From Haliotis asinina (lineage: Eukaryota; Mollusca; Gastropoda; Lepetellida; Haliotidae), in NCBI RefSeq assembly GCF_037392515.1, contig NC_090291.1, positions 39,455,001 through 39,519,000 on the forward strand: a DNA stretch of 64,000 nucleotides. The letters are read 5' to 3'. The first letter of the stretch is position 1; each line of letters starts with the position of its first letter. Both the position numbers and the translations under genes were made by a program. The notes beneath the pieces were generated by a model. That model was not told the DNA's origin and did not search any database. It saw nothing but the letters and a program-made list of their open reading frames with translations. This document shows positions 48,213-58,087 of the stretch, one piece after another.

Positions 48213-48365
48213 CTGACGAGACTTGCGCTTCCAAATCACTCTCTGTACTGGATAGACTCCAACTAAGACACGAATGCTAACAGATGTGCTCAGGGCAAAG
48301 GATTGTTCTTCATGGAGCTGTCTGTAGCTTGTCACTGTTCGCGGTCGAAGTTCCATTTTTAACAT
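48213..48365 (-). other. Candidate exon with strong donor; 51-codon open frame
   Basis: On the minus strand an ATG at 48365 (or 48356) opens 51 codons that end exactly at a perfect donor CGTCAG|GTAAGT (48213|48212). The translation, including MELRPRTVTSYRQLHEEQ and VQRVIWKRKSRQ, matches no family that I know. Splicing to the acceptor at 36916 would not keep this frame in register with the acetyltransferase, so it would then be leader sequence or an upstream frame. It may instead belong to an unseen gene. Confidence 0.35.
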
Positions 48366-48894
48366 AGTTCCATTTTTAACTGATTACACCAATGGCATTC
48401 TACGAGCTATTAGAGCTTATGCTTTCAATCCAATTTAAACACACCACAAACAGCTGTTTCATTGCTTTCATTGTCCCAACTGTCATAATGAGGTATTGTA
48501 CAAGCAATTAATGTTACAGAAATTAGAATCGGGCACGTGTAACTCTAATAGGCTTAGTGATGTTTTCATATCAATCAACCAACCGTTGTTTTCATATCAA
48601 CCTGATATTTAGAATTGATACATTCTTACTTTCACCATCAAGCATGCTTTGTCAAGAACTAAAGCTAATTATGAGCGCCCGTGGTGTGACACTGCGGGGG
48701 GTCATGCAAAGGCTTTTGGTCCAAAGGCGACCCACATGTGTTGTTATCTCTGTAATGAAGGGCATGACAATATTCAGAAGTTAGAACTGAAAGTCCTATG
48801 ACATTACGAGTAGCATGCACTTGTTTGCACGGTTGGTTGCAGTGTATAAATGTGCATGAAGCGCCAGCTGGGCCATGGCACAAATATTTAGACA

Positions 48895-49049
48895 TGGGGT
48901 GGTCAGGCTCGTTGACATGTCATCGGTTCCAAATTGCGCAGATCGATGCTCATGCTGTTGATCACTTTATTGTCTGGTCCAGACTCGATAATTTACAGAC
49001 CGCCTCCATATAGCTGGACTATTGCTGAGTGCGGCATAAAGCTAGACTG
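48895..49049 (+). repeat. SINE family B, 5'-truncated
   Basis: It starts at GGGGTGGTCAGGCTCG, runs through GCGCAGATCGATGCTCATG and GACCGCCTCCATATAGCTGG, and ends in GCTGAGTGCGGCATAAAGC without TCAC repeats. Confidence 0.85.
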
Positions 49050-49632
49050 TTGTGATGATGTTTAAAGAATTGGTTGATAGACATCCAGAATTATCGGGTT
49101 GCTTGACTTTCTACCATTAGTATATTATTCCGAAACTACAACAATCATGAGCAAAACATTCTTCATCACAACAACAAACACCTCTAGAATAACGGTTGAT
49201 GACATGGCGGTTAAAAACTACAAATTGTCAACTCCCTGGACAGTAAAATCACAACGCATTGGGCAGTCTTTTAATTTGCTACATGTGACCAACTCCATGT
49301 AAAATGTACAGTTTGATTTTTCGACGAGAACTGAATAATTACTGGTGCATTAAAGCCTGTACTGCGAATGAAGATTAAATTAACTATATCTAAGTACTGA
49401 CAGCTAAAAAAATGCACGTCTACTGATGAGGATGTCATATTTCGGGTTGAAATGATCATTTTCCGCGATCTTGTTTCTGCACCCAGGAGGGTGCCCTCAC
49501 TTAACGAGCAAGTGCAATAAATGTAGAGGATGTCAAGCTATTACTGAAAGATTAGTAGATTTCTAGATCCACCAGCCCAGTGGCAAAACCTGATATACTC
49601 GCTAAATAATGAAAATATGAGGGAAAACTTAC

Positions 49633-49700
49633 CTTTACTTTCGTGTCACGTGCTCTTCTTTCACAGTCCATCGAGGAAATGGAGTTGCTTTACGGCTAAC
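49633..49700 (-). other. Candidate alternative leader exon (strong minus-strand donor)
   Basis: The minus strand reads GACACGAAAGTAAAG followed by a perfect donor GTAAGT (49632-49627). With the donor at 48212 it is one of two strong sites upstream of the acetyltransferase acceptor at 36918. The 5' limit is unknown. Part of the upstream sequence (GCTAATACCGTATTTCCTCG) is repeated at 46209, so a repeat may have contributed promoter sequence. Confidence 0.35.
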
Positions 49701-50144
49701 TTCACATTTCGTGTTGACAGCACTGCCACCTTGTGAAAGCTGTTATTCGAGGAAATACGGTATTAGCTTGCGCATGATGTCCTGTTCATGAACGAGGTGA
49801 GGGCGACCCGACACTGCCACCAACACAGGTCGGGTCAGCGCGACCTGGTAGGAGTTGCTAGACCCTAGGAAACTTCAGTGCACAATAAATGCTTTAAATG
49901 TATTTTTATTTCAACAAAGCGTGCAGAAATCTGGATAGGCGGCCAAGCCAACTGGCTTGTGTAAACGCTGCTCCAGTACATTAATTTATTCCATAGCTGG
50001 ATACATAGATGAAATAGTTTGACGACAAAGAATAATATTAACACCACAGCATATGATTGTTGCTTGGTGTTGGTTATGCCTGGTAACCTAGTTAACACTC
50101 CTGCAGGAAAGCAAGTTACATCACACTTGTATTACATTGAATAT

Positions 50145-50790
50145 ATACTGTGTCAAAAAGAAACTTCACACAATGTAATTTTTAAAAATAATCAAAACGT
50201 TTTCTCTGACGATAATCTATGTATCCGAATTGGGGACTTAGCAAAACCCACTCATACCCATCCATTCGTTGTGCAAATGACGTTAGTGCCAAATCAGGTT
50301 TTGCACGTGCAGTCACGTGATCTTCGCATCGAAGTTTTCTTTATTTGCACGTGTTTGCATTGGCCCGAAACATTGAAAAGAAAAACACTTTTAAACCACA
50401 GTTCTAACGGTACTTTAAGTGTCACGATTGTCAAATGTGCAACGTGAACGTGCCGTTGGCATGTTGCAAGATCAGTTATTGAGCAGGAGGAATGAGTTGC
50501 AGCCGTCGTACTGTGTATGACTGGCGAGGTCGTCTACAACAAACTGGCACCACTTCTGATCGCCCAAGGTCGGGCCGTCCACGTGTGACGTCACGAGCAG
50601 AAGACCGTCAAATCGTCCTACGTCACCTACGTGACAGATTTCTGCCGGCTTCACGAACCAGGGCTGAGATGTTGAGAGGTCGACTGCCCTCACAGGTCAT
50701 TCGAAATCGGTTGCGGGCTGCCAATCTCCATTCGAATTTTCATTCTTGTGATTTGACATTCTGTATACCCATACAAATGACCTAACGACA
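50145..50790 (+). mobile_element. Tc1/mariner-type transposon, 5' part only
   Basis: The left end TACTGTGTCAAAAAGAAACT is followed by about 300 bases of leader and then transposase N-terminal coding sequence. The frame from 50492 gives SRRTVYDWRGRLQQTG, then SDRPRSGRPRVTSRAEDR with the GRPR hinge between the two helix-turn-helix subdomains, then MLRGRLPSQVIRNRLRAA. The words ERAVGMLQ lie just upstream in a different frame, so a frameshift precedes 50492. Homology stops near 50735, before any DDE catalytic residues, and no right end is visible. The element is dead. Confidence 0.85.
50492..50735 (+). pseudogene. Tc1-type transposase, DNA-binding region only
   Basis: This covers roughly the paired-like DNA-binding region, about 80 residues, of a protein normally near 340. 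The second helix-turn-helix and the GRPR motif are intact in this frame; the first subdomain is frameshifted and the DDE domain is absent. It lies in the same relic as the left terminal sequence at 50145. Confidence 0.8.
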
Positions 50791-50839
50791 TTTCAAACGT
50801 CTCAGACAATTGATCACTGGACTAATCTTCTGTATCATG

Positions 50840-51310
50840 TCGCCTATATGAACTTTTAAGAAAATCGCTTTGAAGTGTAATACCTAGATGTTTATGGTAA
50901 TCAACTTCTTTAATAATTTCACCATTCATTATGAAGTTCGGTATGGCATAGTTTGCGTTTTTGAGTGAATGTTATACTATCAGTCTTACTAGGATTAAAA
51001 CTAACTTGCCACTTTTTTGCCAAATCTCTTTTTATAATGAGTATGGTTATCTATTATAGTATATACATCGATATATCACCCAAAAGCGAATGTTGCTATC
51101 TATACCGTTAACGATGTCATTAATATAAATGGTAGACAGAAGCGGTCCTAAACGGAACCACTTCACAGTTTTAATATCTGAACTGTAACCATTTATTAAC
51201 AATTTCTCTGTATTCTGCTATCTAGATAACTTTCAAACCATTCTAAGACATTACCCCTTATACCGTAAGCATGAAGTGGCAGAATACGGTTCTAGTTTCT
51301 TTTCCTTGGC
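50840..51310 (-). pseudogene. Non-LTR retrotransposon (LINE) reverse-transcriptase fragment
   Basis: The minus strand encodes, in shifting frames, LHAYGIRGNVLEWFESYLDS followed by RIQR, then STIYINDIVNGIDSNIR, and further down WQVSFNPSKT-like sequence. These match the central reverse-transcriptase blocks of jockey/CR1-type LINEs (the 'YGIxGxxLxWFxSYLxxRxQ' and 'LLFxIYINDI' segments). Several frameshifts and stops are present, and both ends of the element are missing. It abuts the Tc1 relic. Confidence 0.75.
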
Positions 51311-51329
51311 CTATTGCACCTGCGATAAA

Positions 51330-51900
51330 AATTCCAATATCCCTAACTTATTTTGTCCAGCATATTTCCTGCAGAAGAATGTTATAGATCATGTAAAATC
51401 CATGAATATCCATGACGATGTGGATTTCCATTAAACCATCCAAACAGGTAAAAGCTCTGTAGCTTCTGATTGCACACTAAATACAAATAGTTCCTTTGTC
51501 CACTGTGTATTTGAGATACAGTTCTTCGTGGATTTGTTGTGTATGCCTTCCACAGTATGACTATACGAATCACAACGTACATAATCACAGTGCATTACTA
51601 ATTTTCCTGGCTTAACATTGAGGTGGTGATATAAATTCTGTGCTGCTGCGAGGGGAAAGTTATCTCACTATCCCATTGTTAATTACGATGCCGATATTTC
51701 TGTGATATTAGCATGTTTGTTCTTCAGCAATAATTAGTGTTTTGCCTTGTATTTGCATCTAGACATTGAAGAAGCGAATGCCGGGGACCAAACGATTCTA
51801 ATTCGTGTGATTTCATACTACTATGTACTGACCATAGGCTTCCCTCACAGCACCCGTTTTATTTCCACTTTGAAAAGAGACTGAGGCGACTTCTGTACCT
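51330..51900. other. Gene-free stretch
   Basis: Nothing recognised between the LINE fragment and the recombinase fossil. Confidence 0.4.
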
Positions 51901-51901
51901 A

Positions 51902-51942
51902 GTGTGTAGGGTGTAGGGTGTAGGGTGTAGGGTGTAGGGTGT
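51902..51942. repeat. 7-bp (GTGTAGG)n tandem repeat
   Basis: Between five and six copies of GTGTAGG lie at the edge of the recombinase-element fossil. The unit differs from the metazoan telomere repeat TTAGGG. Confidence 0.9.
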
Positions 51943-52134
51943 TTAACCCCGTGGACATACCATGTAAGGCTCTAGGACAAAGAAAGCGGTTCAAATCCTC
52001 TTTTTCTAAGATACTGGAGAGAGGAGGGATTGTAATAGGAGCTAAACATTCATGTGGTTTCTGAGTCTCAGTCTGTAAGCTTACCAAGTCATCCTGCCAA
52101 CGTAAGCTTCGGAAATCTGTAGCCATGCAAAGCC

Positions 52135-52587
52135 CATTCTCTTCCCACAGAGGTTACTTGTCATATCTTCTTACGAACCTCTGTTCTAATACGGCCATAT
52201 TTCGGGGTACTCATAAAATCTCCTAGCGGCAAAAAATGGCAGCAGATTTATTTCCCATTTTTTCTGTCCAATCAGAATACGTGTTACATCCACCTAGATT
52301 CAACTTGACAAATGCAAGCAATGTGGAGAAACAACTATAACATGACGGAGTTCTGTCTAGAAGAAACATTTGAGTATCGCGCTCGGGAAGTGGTTCTAGT
52401 TTTCACGATGCATCCGGAAATTACCGAGATCTTGCGAACGATCACTTTTGAAACAAGGTCGCTGATTGCACCACTAAATCTGATTGCCTCCAATCACGAG
52501 TCTTGAACACTCGCACCATGAAAGGGTCGTATTAGAACAGAGGTTACGTAGGAAGATATGACAAGTAACCTCTGTGGGAAGAGAATG
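52135..52587. mobile_element. Mutator-like MITE, 453 bp, with 59-bp inverted ends and 9-bp target duplication
   Basis: The left end (52135-52193, CATTCTCTTCCCACAGAGG onward) and right end (52528-52587) are near-perfect inverted copies about 59 bases long. Flanking 9-mers TGCAAAGCC (52126-52134) and TGCAATGCC (52588-52596) differ at one position. Long inverted ends plus a 9-bp duplication are the signature of Mutator-like elements. There is no transposase inside. The insertion splits the recombinase fossil, so it is younger than that fossil. Confidence 0.85.
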
Positions 52588-52716
52588 TGCAATGCCTTGA
52601 GAAAGGCTGTTTTGTAGGAAACAAGCCTTTACTCTGCCATCTTCATTGGCTCGAACGTGTCTTTATTCAAAAGCCTCGAGAACTAAGAATCCATCCCATT
52701 CGAGAGTCAACTGTCT

Positions 52717-52761
52717 CGACGCAGCGGACGCAGCGGACGCAGCGGACGCAGCGGACGCAGA
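52717..52761. repeat. 9-bp (GCAGCGGAC)n tandem repeat
   Basis: About five copies of GCAGCGGAC lie within the recombinase fossil. In the minus frame they give an Arg-Pro-Leu period. Confidence 0.85.
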
Positions 52762-53271
52762 CGTTCACGACACTGAATCCCTCCGAAGCAGATCCTCCGA
52801 GAAGTCGGGACCTCCGCCATTTGGCGTATTGTGGCACAAATGTCAGATCGGTAAGACTTGATAGTGCGAACGTTAAGGTGTGAAGTCACCTGCAGGTGAT
52901 TTAGGAACTCGGCTACGTCTTTCACCTTTGGATATAAGGATTCCACCTGTTGTGACTCCATCAAATCCACCGGACACAGCCAGTGTGACTGATATAGTCT
53001 CTCAACTGAAGAGCGACTGGACTTAGCGACGCTTTCGACAACTGCTTCAGAAAAAAAACTCGCTTCCGGAGGGAGTCCTTGACAGTTTCCAGGCGTGTAG
53101 GTATGGAACACTGTAAGGGACATTCTCGCGATCTCGTATTCAATCGATCTCGACCTTTGGAAACGACCTAAAAATGCCTAAAGATCGAGATTTGGAAATT
53201 TTCTCGAACTTTATTACAACATTTTCACAAATATTCCATGAATCTGCTGACTCAGCATCGATATATGCAGC

Positions 53272-53395
53272 TGGGATACAACGGCATGTATCAACCAAGT
53301 GAGCGAGCCTGACCATCCATTCCCGTTAGTTGCCTCTTTTGGCAAGCATATGGGTTACTGAAGACCGATGTTATCCCAGACCAAGCGATCCGTGT
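53272..53395 (-). repeat. SINE family B, 5' half only
   Basis: The plus strand has GTATCAACCAAGTGAGCGAG, CCTGACCATCCATTCCCG and TTGGCAAGCATATGGG; the 3' half with the tail is absent. Confidence 0.65.
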
Positions 53396-53446
53396 ACATG
53401 TATTTCCAGAGCCATTGATTTTCTCATCACAGTTTTGTTCCGGATG

Positions 53447-53454
53447 TGACGTCA
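53447..53454 (+). promoter_or_regulatory. CRE-like palindrome TGACGTCA upstream of the CUB/LDLa gene
   Basis: A perfect TGACGTCA, the site bound by CREB/ATF factors, lies 270 bases before the start codon. A weak TATA-like CATAAATA follows near 53504. Whether they act together is inference. Confidence 0.35.
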
Positions 53455-53716
53455 CCAGATCCAGCCTCTTACCACCAACCTACGTATTAGAAACAAACAC
53501 GATCATAAATACTTGATAGTTCAAAACATGTCAAATTCAGATACATGGAAATTGAAATTCTTGAACGCCTTTCTTGAAACATGACAACAGCGTTCATCTC
53601 GGCTCATACAGCGGAAATTCTTGTTTCCGCAGGCCTCAACACTGCTTCCGATTTTGCAAGGCGCATATTTCTCAACACAGTGATCGCTGTCTGAAGTGAG
53701 TTGGGACGTGGCAGGA

Positions 53717-53792
53717 ATGTGTCTTTCCTGGGCTGTCTGCAGTATCTGTTTTCTGTTTGTTTTCATACCTTCTGTTTCCACTGTGAAGAAAT
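53717..53792 (+). CDS. CUB/LDLa membrane protein, exon 1 (signal peptide)
   Basis: The ATG at 53717 opens MCLSWAVCSICFLFVFIPSV then STVKK: a short polar start, a strongly hydrophobic core and small residues before the likely cleavage site, a classic secretory signal. The exon ends in phase 1 at a perfect donor GTAAGT (53793). The frame upstream is open only as far as a GTG, so this ATG is the natural start. The 3.6-kb domain exons of the same gene follow on the same strand with matching phases. Confidence 0.75.
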
Positions 53793-55243
53793 GTAAGTCA
53801 CATTCCTTTTATATTGTTTGTTTGCATGACCGATACTCAAACTACTCCAGTAGGCCATTGATATTCATGCCTGGACCAGGCAAATAAAGATAATTATTAT
53901 ATTTCGGCATAACATCCTTTATGAGCGTAGAGTCATTTACAACCAAACATGCATACATGCACGGACGCACGCTCCCACGCATGCACACTCACGCTCGCGC
54001 GCACGCACAATCACACTGACATTTCAGACCAACGGGGAAGCGAATCTTTTAACCACAAGGCAACCATCTCTCCAGCTTCCGAGTCAGCGCCCTCTATAGC
54101 TAGGTACCATTATTTCATCTGGTTTGAGTTATTTAAGATAATGTTGATAAGGAATGGATTAAAAGATTGGGCATCTTTCTCCTTCCAATCAATTCTTTGT
54201 CATGAACCAAAGTTTTACCTGACGACTGCAGCTTGGAAGAGTGTTGAAACTGGTCTACCGCGATGAACTAATAAAGGACACAACTGTGTAATATTTCACG
54301 ATGAAGTTTTCCTACGGTGGTGTTCCGATATGAAAAAAAGTCTCTCACTCACAGATGGCTTCTTGATTGACGCCCTATCTGACTGGCTGACTTCCTGATT
54401 GACTTACTGACTCCCAAACTTACCAAGATTGACTGCCGTACGATCACTCAAGTCAAAACAACGATTACACAACAGTCTCGTTTCCTGCTGACTGCGTTGC
54501 ATCCTATTGCACGACTGAGTACAGAAAACAGTCAGACTTTTAAGACCAACCCATTAAACTGGATATATAAATATCAATCAGTGCCGTTTAATCCTTTCCA
54601 AACACGCCGCTCAGCGTGCTCTGTCGTGCAGCTTGCTCTGTCGTGCAGCGTGCTCGGACAAACGGAAATCTGGAAATCGTGGAAATCTCAAAACGAGGCT
54701 TGGCTGCTAGAAAACTTTGGCGGCTTGGTATGGACTTAGTATTATGTCAATCAAACTGTACATTACAAAAATACTCTTGTGCAAGGAACACAAAACAAGT
54801 GTAAACAGTGAGCCAGATGACTTGTCAATCATGGTACGACCTCTTCAAACAGAGACAATCTCTAACGTCTTAGTTAACGACATGCTGCCTAAACCTCGAC
54901 ATAAAATATATAACAGATTATTTTAAACTCTAAAATCAATATTAATTTGTAAATACCATTTTCTTATGAAACAACTGATTGGAATTCAGTGTAACCATCG
55001 TTGTTTGTAGTGTCTCCTTTCACTTTCACACGAGAAAATTCGAATCGGCTGAAAAGTAGGTCCCTGAATTTGTTAACGGGAGTCATGTCTCGGTTTGATT
55101 CGCTCGCTCAAATATCAGTTAAACCATTCACCCATTTAAGCTGTCAACATTCCCCTCACTAATTTAACCTCCTCTAATCACCAACAACAAACAAACACGC
55201 CCAGCATGCAACTCATGCTGTCAAACGCAGCTGTTTGTTTCAG
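53793..55243 (+). other. CUB/LDLa gene, intron 1
   Basis: A 1.45-kb intron (GTAAGT to GTTTGTTTCAG). It contains copy 2 of a 650-base dispersed repeat (54446-55101) and a GCAC/CGCA-rich patch near 53953-54010. Confidence 0.65.
54446..55101 (+). repeat. Long dispersed repeat, copy 2 (partner 20355-20998)
   Basis: Colinear with copy 1 over its whole length at moderate identity. It has a small tandem duplication of GCTCTGTCGTGCAGC near 54615-54650 that copy 1 lacks. There are no terminal inverted repeats and no coding potential, so the class is unknown. Confidence 0.8.
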
Positions 55244-55456
55244 ACGACATGGGTACGATGTGTGGAGACAGACTAGACATGGATGTAGCAGGGCTTGAGA
55301 ACGTGGAGATCACCAACAACGTCGCCGTCGAAAACCGACGCAACTGTGACCTGACCGTGTTGGCACCCGCAGGCAAGATGATAATGGCGACCTTCACCTT
55401 CGTCGAATTTACCCCGGGCATTTTCTGTGAGAATTTCGGTCACGTGACGCTAAACG
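55244..55456 (+). CDS. CUB/LDLa membrane protein, exon 2 (first half of CUB domain)
   Basis: Acceptor GTTTGTTTCAG and donor G|GTGTGT (55457) bound 213 bases, phase 1 at both ends. The product includes MCGDRLDMDVAGLENVEITN, then NCDLTVLAPAGKMIMATFTF and FCENFGHVTLNG. The pattern 'C-x-(L/W)-x-(V/I)-x-AP-x-GK-x-I-x(3)-FxxF ... C ... V-x-(L/I)-(D/N)G' is that of the first half of a CUB domain, an extracellular protein-binding beta-sandwich. The usual 'YP' element is missing, so the domain is divergent. Confidence 0.8.
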
Positions 55457-55524
55457 GTGTGTATTTTATTCTGAAGAATATGACAACCTACATGGCACAG
55501 ACTACAGATCCGCAGGCAGTTTAG

Positions 55525-55690
55525 TGAGTGAGTGAGTGAGTTTAGTTTTACGCCACTTAAACCAACATTCCAGCAATATCACGACTGGAGTCACCAGAAA
55601 TGGGCTTCACACATGGTAGCCATGCGGGGAATCGAACCCGGGTCTGTGGCGTGACGAGTGAACTCTTTATCCACAAGGCTACCTCACCAC
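55525..55690 (-). repeat. SINE family A, near full length, in intron 2 of the CUB/LDLa gene
   Basis: Plus strand: GTGAGTGAGTGAGTGAG, TTTAGTTTTACGCCAC, AATATCACGACTGGAG, GGGGAATCGAACCCGGG (reverse B box), CCACAAGGCTACC (reverse A box). Confidence 0.85.
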
Positions 55691-55789
55691 CCCACAAGCA
55701 CTTTAAGAGTAGCCACACACACAGTTTCATAAAAGGAAAACACTAGACCTATGGACGGATCAATGTCGGCCGCATTGCATCGTATAAGT

Positions 55790-56030
55790 GAATATAGTTT
55801 TATGTCGCACTCGGCAATGTTCCAGCCATATGACGGCGGTCTGTAAATACGTGAAATCGAGTCTGGACGAGACAATCCAGTGATCAACAACATGAACATC
55901 GATCTACGAAATTGGGAACCGATGACATGTGTCAACCAAGTCAGCGAACCTGAGCACCCGATCCCATTAGTCGCCTCTTACGACAAGCATGGGTTACAGA
56001 AGATGGATTCCAGCCCTGATCAATACGGGT
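55790..56030 (-). repeat. SINE family B in intron 2 of the CUB/LDLa gene
   Basis: Plus strand: TAGTTTTATGTCGCACTCGG, GACGGCGGTCTGTAAATAC, GACAATCCAGTGATCAAC, CGATCCCATTAGTCGCC and ACAAGCATGGG. A small insertion (GTGAAATC) interrupts the AATCGAGTC word. Confidence 0.85.
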
Positions 56031-56274
56031 GTATTGCGTTGAACGGTATATAGTTCGTAACTCAGAGCTTATTATGTAAGGGTCAGGTGTTATTGAGGAT
56101 GAACGATTAGGAAGTGTGAATGTGGATATGGGTGCGTACGTATGTATCTGAGCTTGTGGGATAGAAGAAATGATGGTTTCGGGGTTCAAAATATTATGAC
56201 ACAGTGACGAGTTTGCAAATCAAAAACTACTTATAGAAGTGAACATCATGCAGGAACTGATAATCTATAACAGC

Positions 56275-56405
56275 GATGCCAGACTGAAATTGTACACCAT
56301 TGTCACGGCAAAGATTATGGTTCGATTTCCCACAAAGGTACACCGTGGAGTAGCCCATATCTGGTGTTCCCCGCCGAGATAACGCTGGAACACAGCTGAA
56401 ACAGT
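56275..56405 (+). repeat. SINE family A, strongly decayed
   Basis: GGTTCGATTTCCCACAAAGG (B box region), GTAGCCCATATCTGGTGTTC and CCGCCGAGATAACGCTGGAA follow the family's order. The head is barely recognisable. Confidence 0.6.
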
Positions 56406-56498
56406 GTAGTATTGTGTAGATATATCTCCCTGTTCCATATTTCACTTGCAACGAGAAGCGATACTTATTTTGCAAAAGGATGGCTCTCTTTCTTCCAG

Positions 56499-56636
56499 GT
56501 GAGAGATGCAGGACGCGGTCTTCTGTTCTCAATGTTCCCCGCTTATTCCCTCGGGTCGACCTCTCCATCTCTTTCAGGCCAGGAAGAAACAGAGATGGGC
56601 CCCGTTTCAGTCTCCGCCTCACTGCATACAGTAACG
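56499..56636 (+). CDS. CUB/LDLa membrane protein, exon 3 (second half of CUB domain)
   Basis: The acceptor CTCTTTCTTCCAG and donor G|GTGGGT (56637) give 138 bases, phase 1 at both ends. The frame set by exon 2 reads GERCRTRSSVLNVPRLFPRV, then DLSISFRPGRNRDGPRF and SLRLTAYSN. It supplies the CUB second-half features: a Cys, 'P-x-L/V', 'DLSISF' (the usual '(L/V)-x-(I/V)-x-F') and '(G/R)F-x-L-x-(L/Y)TAY'. Frame, phase and domain all agree, which is strong evidence that this exon is real although the open stretch is short. Confidence 0.8.
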
Positions 56637-56688
56637 GTGGGTGGTCTGGCAACCCCAGACATTGTACATTGAGTAACGGTTGTATTTA

Positions 56689-57760
56689 TGCAGTCAGTGA
56701 AGGTTGGTAGTCAGTTAGTGCTTCGCATTATGCAGTCAGTAAAGGCTGGTAGTCTGTCAGCTCTTCGCATTGTGCAGTCAGTAAAGGCTGGTAGTCTGTC
56801 AGCTCTTTGCATTGTGCAGTCAGTACAGGCTGGTAGTCTCTCAGCTCTTTGTATTATGCAGTCAGTAAAGGCTGGTAGTCTATGAGCTCGTTGTTTTATG
56901 CAGTCAGTAAAGGCTGGTATAGTCTGTCAGCTCTTTGCATTGTGCAGTCAGTAAAGGCTGGTATAGTCTGTCAGCTCTTTGCACTGTGCAGTCCGTAAAG
57001 GCTGGTAGTCTGTCAGTTCTTTGCATTGTGGAGTCAGTTAAGGCTAGTAGTCTGTCAGCTCTTTGTATTATGCAGTCAGTAAAGGCTGGTAGTCTATGAG
57101 CTCTTTGCACTGTGCAGTCAGTAAAGGATGGGAATTTGTCAGCTCTTTGCATTGTGCAGTCCGTAAAGGCTGGTAGTCTGTCAGCTCTTTGCACTGTGCA
57201 GTCCGTAAAGGCTGGTAGTCTGTCAGCTCTTTGTATTATGCAGTCAGTAAAGACTGGTAGTCTATGAGCTCTTTGTTTTATGCAGTCAGTAAAGGCTAGT
57301 ATAGTCTGTCAGCTCTTTGCACTGTGCAGTCAGTAAAGGCTGGTAGTCTGTCAGCTCTTTGCACTGTGCAGTCAGTAAAGGCTGGTAGTCTGTCAGCTCT
57401 TTGCATTGTGCAGTCAGTAAAGGCTAGTAGTCTGGTAGTTCTTTGTATTATGCAGTCAGTAAAGGCTGGTAGTCTATCAGCTCTTTGTATTATGCAGTCA
57501 GTAAAGACTGGTAGTCTATGAGCTCTTTAGTTTATGCAGTCCGTAAAGGTTGGTAGTCTGTCAGCTCTTTGCATTGTGCAGTCAGTAAAGGCTGGTAGTC
57601 TGTCAGCTCTTTGCGCTGTGCAGTCCATAAAGGCTGGTAGTCTGTCAGTTCTTTGCATTGTGCAGTCAGTAAAGGCTGGTAGTCTGGTAGTTCTTTGTAT
57701 TATGCAGTCAGTGAAGGTTCTTTGTCTGTCAGTTCTTTGCAGTCACTGAAGGTTGGCAGT
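56689..57760. repeat. 42-bp minisatellite, about 25 units, inside intron 3 of the CUB/LDLa gene
   Basis: The unit is CAGTCAGTAAAGGCTGGTAG followed by TCTGTCAGCTCTTTGCATTGTG. Variants such as TCTATGAGC, TTGTATTATG and the two-base insertion GGTATAGTCTG recur at intervals, which hints at amplification of multi-unit blocks. The repeat starts 53 bases after the exon 3 donor, so array length could affect splicing; this is inference. Confidence 0.95.
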
Positions 57761-58087
57761 CGACTAACCTTCTGTATCAAGCATTATGAAGTTGTAAACA
57801 TTTAGCAATGAATCATTGTAAACATTTAGCAATGAAGAATACTCCCTCTTATTTTGCATCCAGTGATGAAATGCCATATTTGAGATGATCAAGTCGATAA
57901 TGCCCCCGAATAAAACATTTCCCCCCTGTACAAGCACCAAAATATCCATTTGGGAGTGGGCTGCATAATATGATAGAGGTTTTTCATAGCACTGATACCC
58001 GAAGAACTATTGGCCATTGGAGTTTATTGAGTGGTGAGGGTTACTACTTATTTTCATTCATTTGTCGGTATCGTCTATACTTGACAT
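57761..58087. other. Intron remainder, nothing recognised
   Basis: It includes a 20-base tandem duplication of GTAAACATTTAGCAATGAA near 57794-57835. No other structure. Confidence 0.45.

Larger units (their letters stand above)
51945..53125 (-). mobile_element. Fossil tyrosine-recombinase retroelement (DIRS/Ngaro-like), broken
   Basis: Two coding remnants on the minus strand, at about 53123-52597 and 52126-51945, belong to the tyrosine-recombinase type found in DIRS/Ngaro-like retrotransposons. The first includes an N-terminal core-binding-like segment (SSVERLYQSHW and TIKSYRSDICATI), the second a LCPRAL-type segment. The piece is interrupted by a 453-bp MITE, and a 9-bp tandem repeat lies within it. 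No reverse transcriptase or terminal repeat was seen, so a Crypton-type DNA element cannot be excluded. It is clearly broken, with several breaks, and looks old. Confidence 0.7.
55457..56498 (+). other. CUB/LDLa gene, intron 2
   Basis: A 1.04-kb intron that carries two SINEs in minus orientation (55525-55690 and 55790-56030) and a decayed plus-strand SINE (56275-56405). Confidence 0.65.

Noticed and set aside
51902-51942. Telomere-like repeat
   Set aside because: The unit is GTGTAGG rather than TTAGGG, only five to six copies, and it lies at the edge of a transposon fossil.
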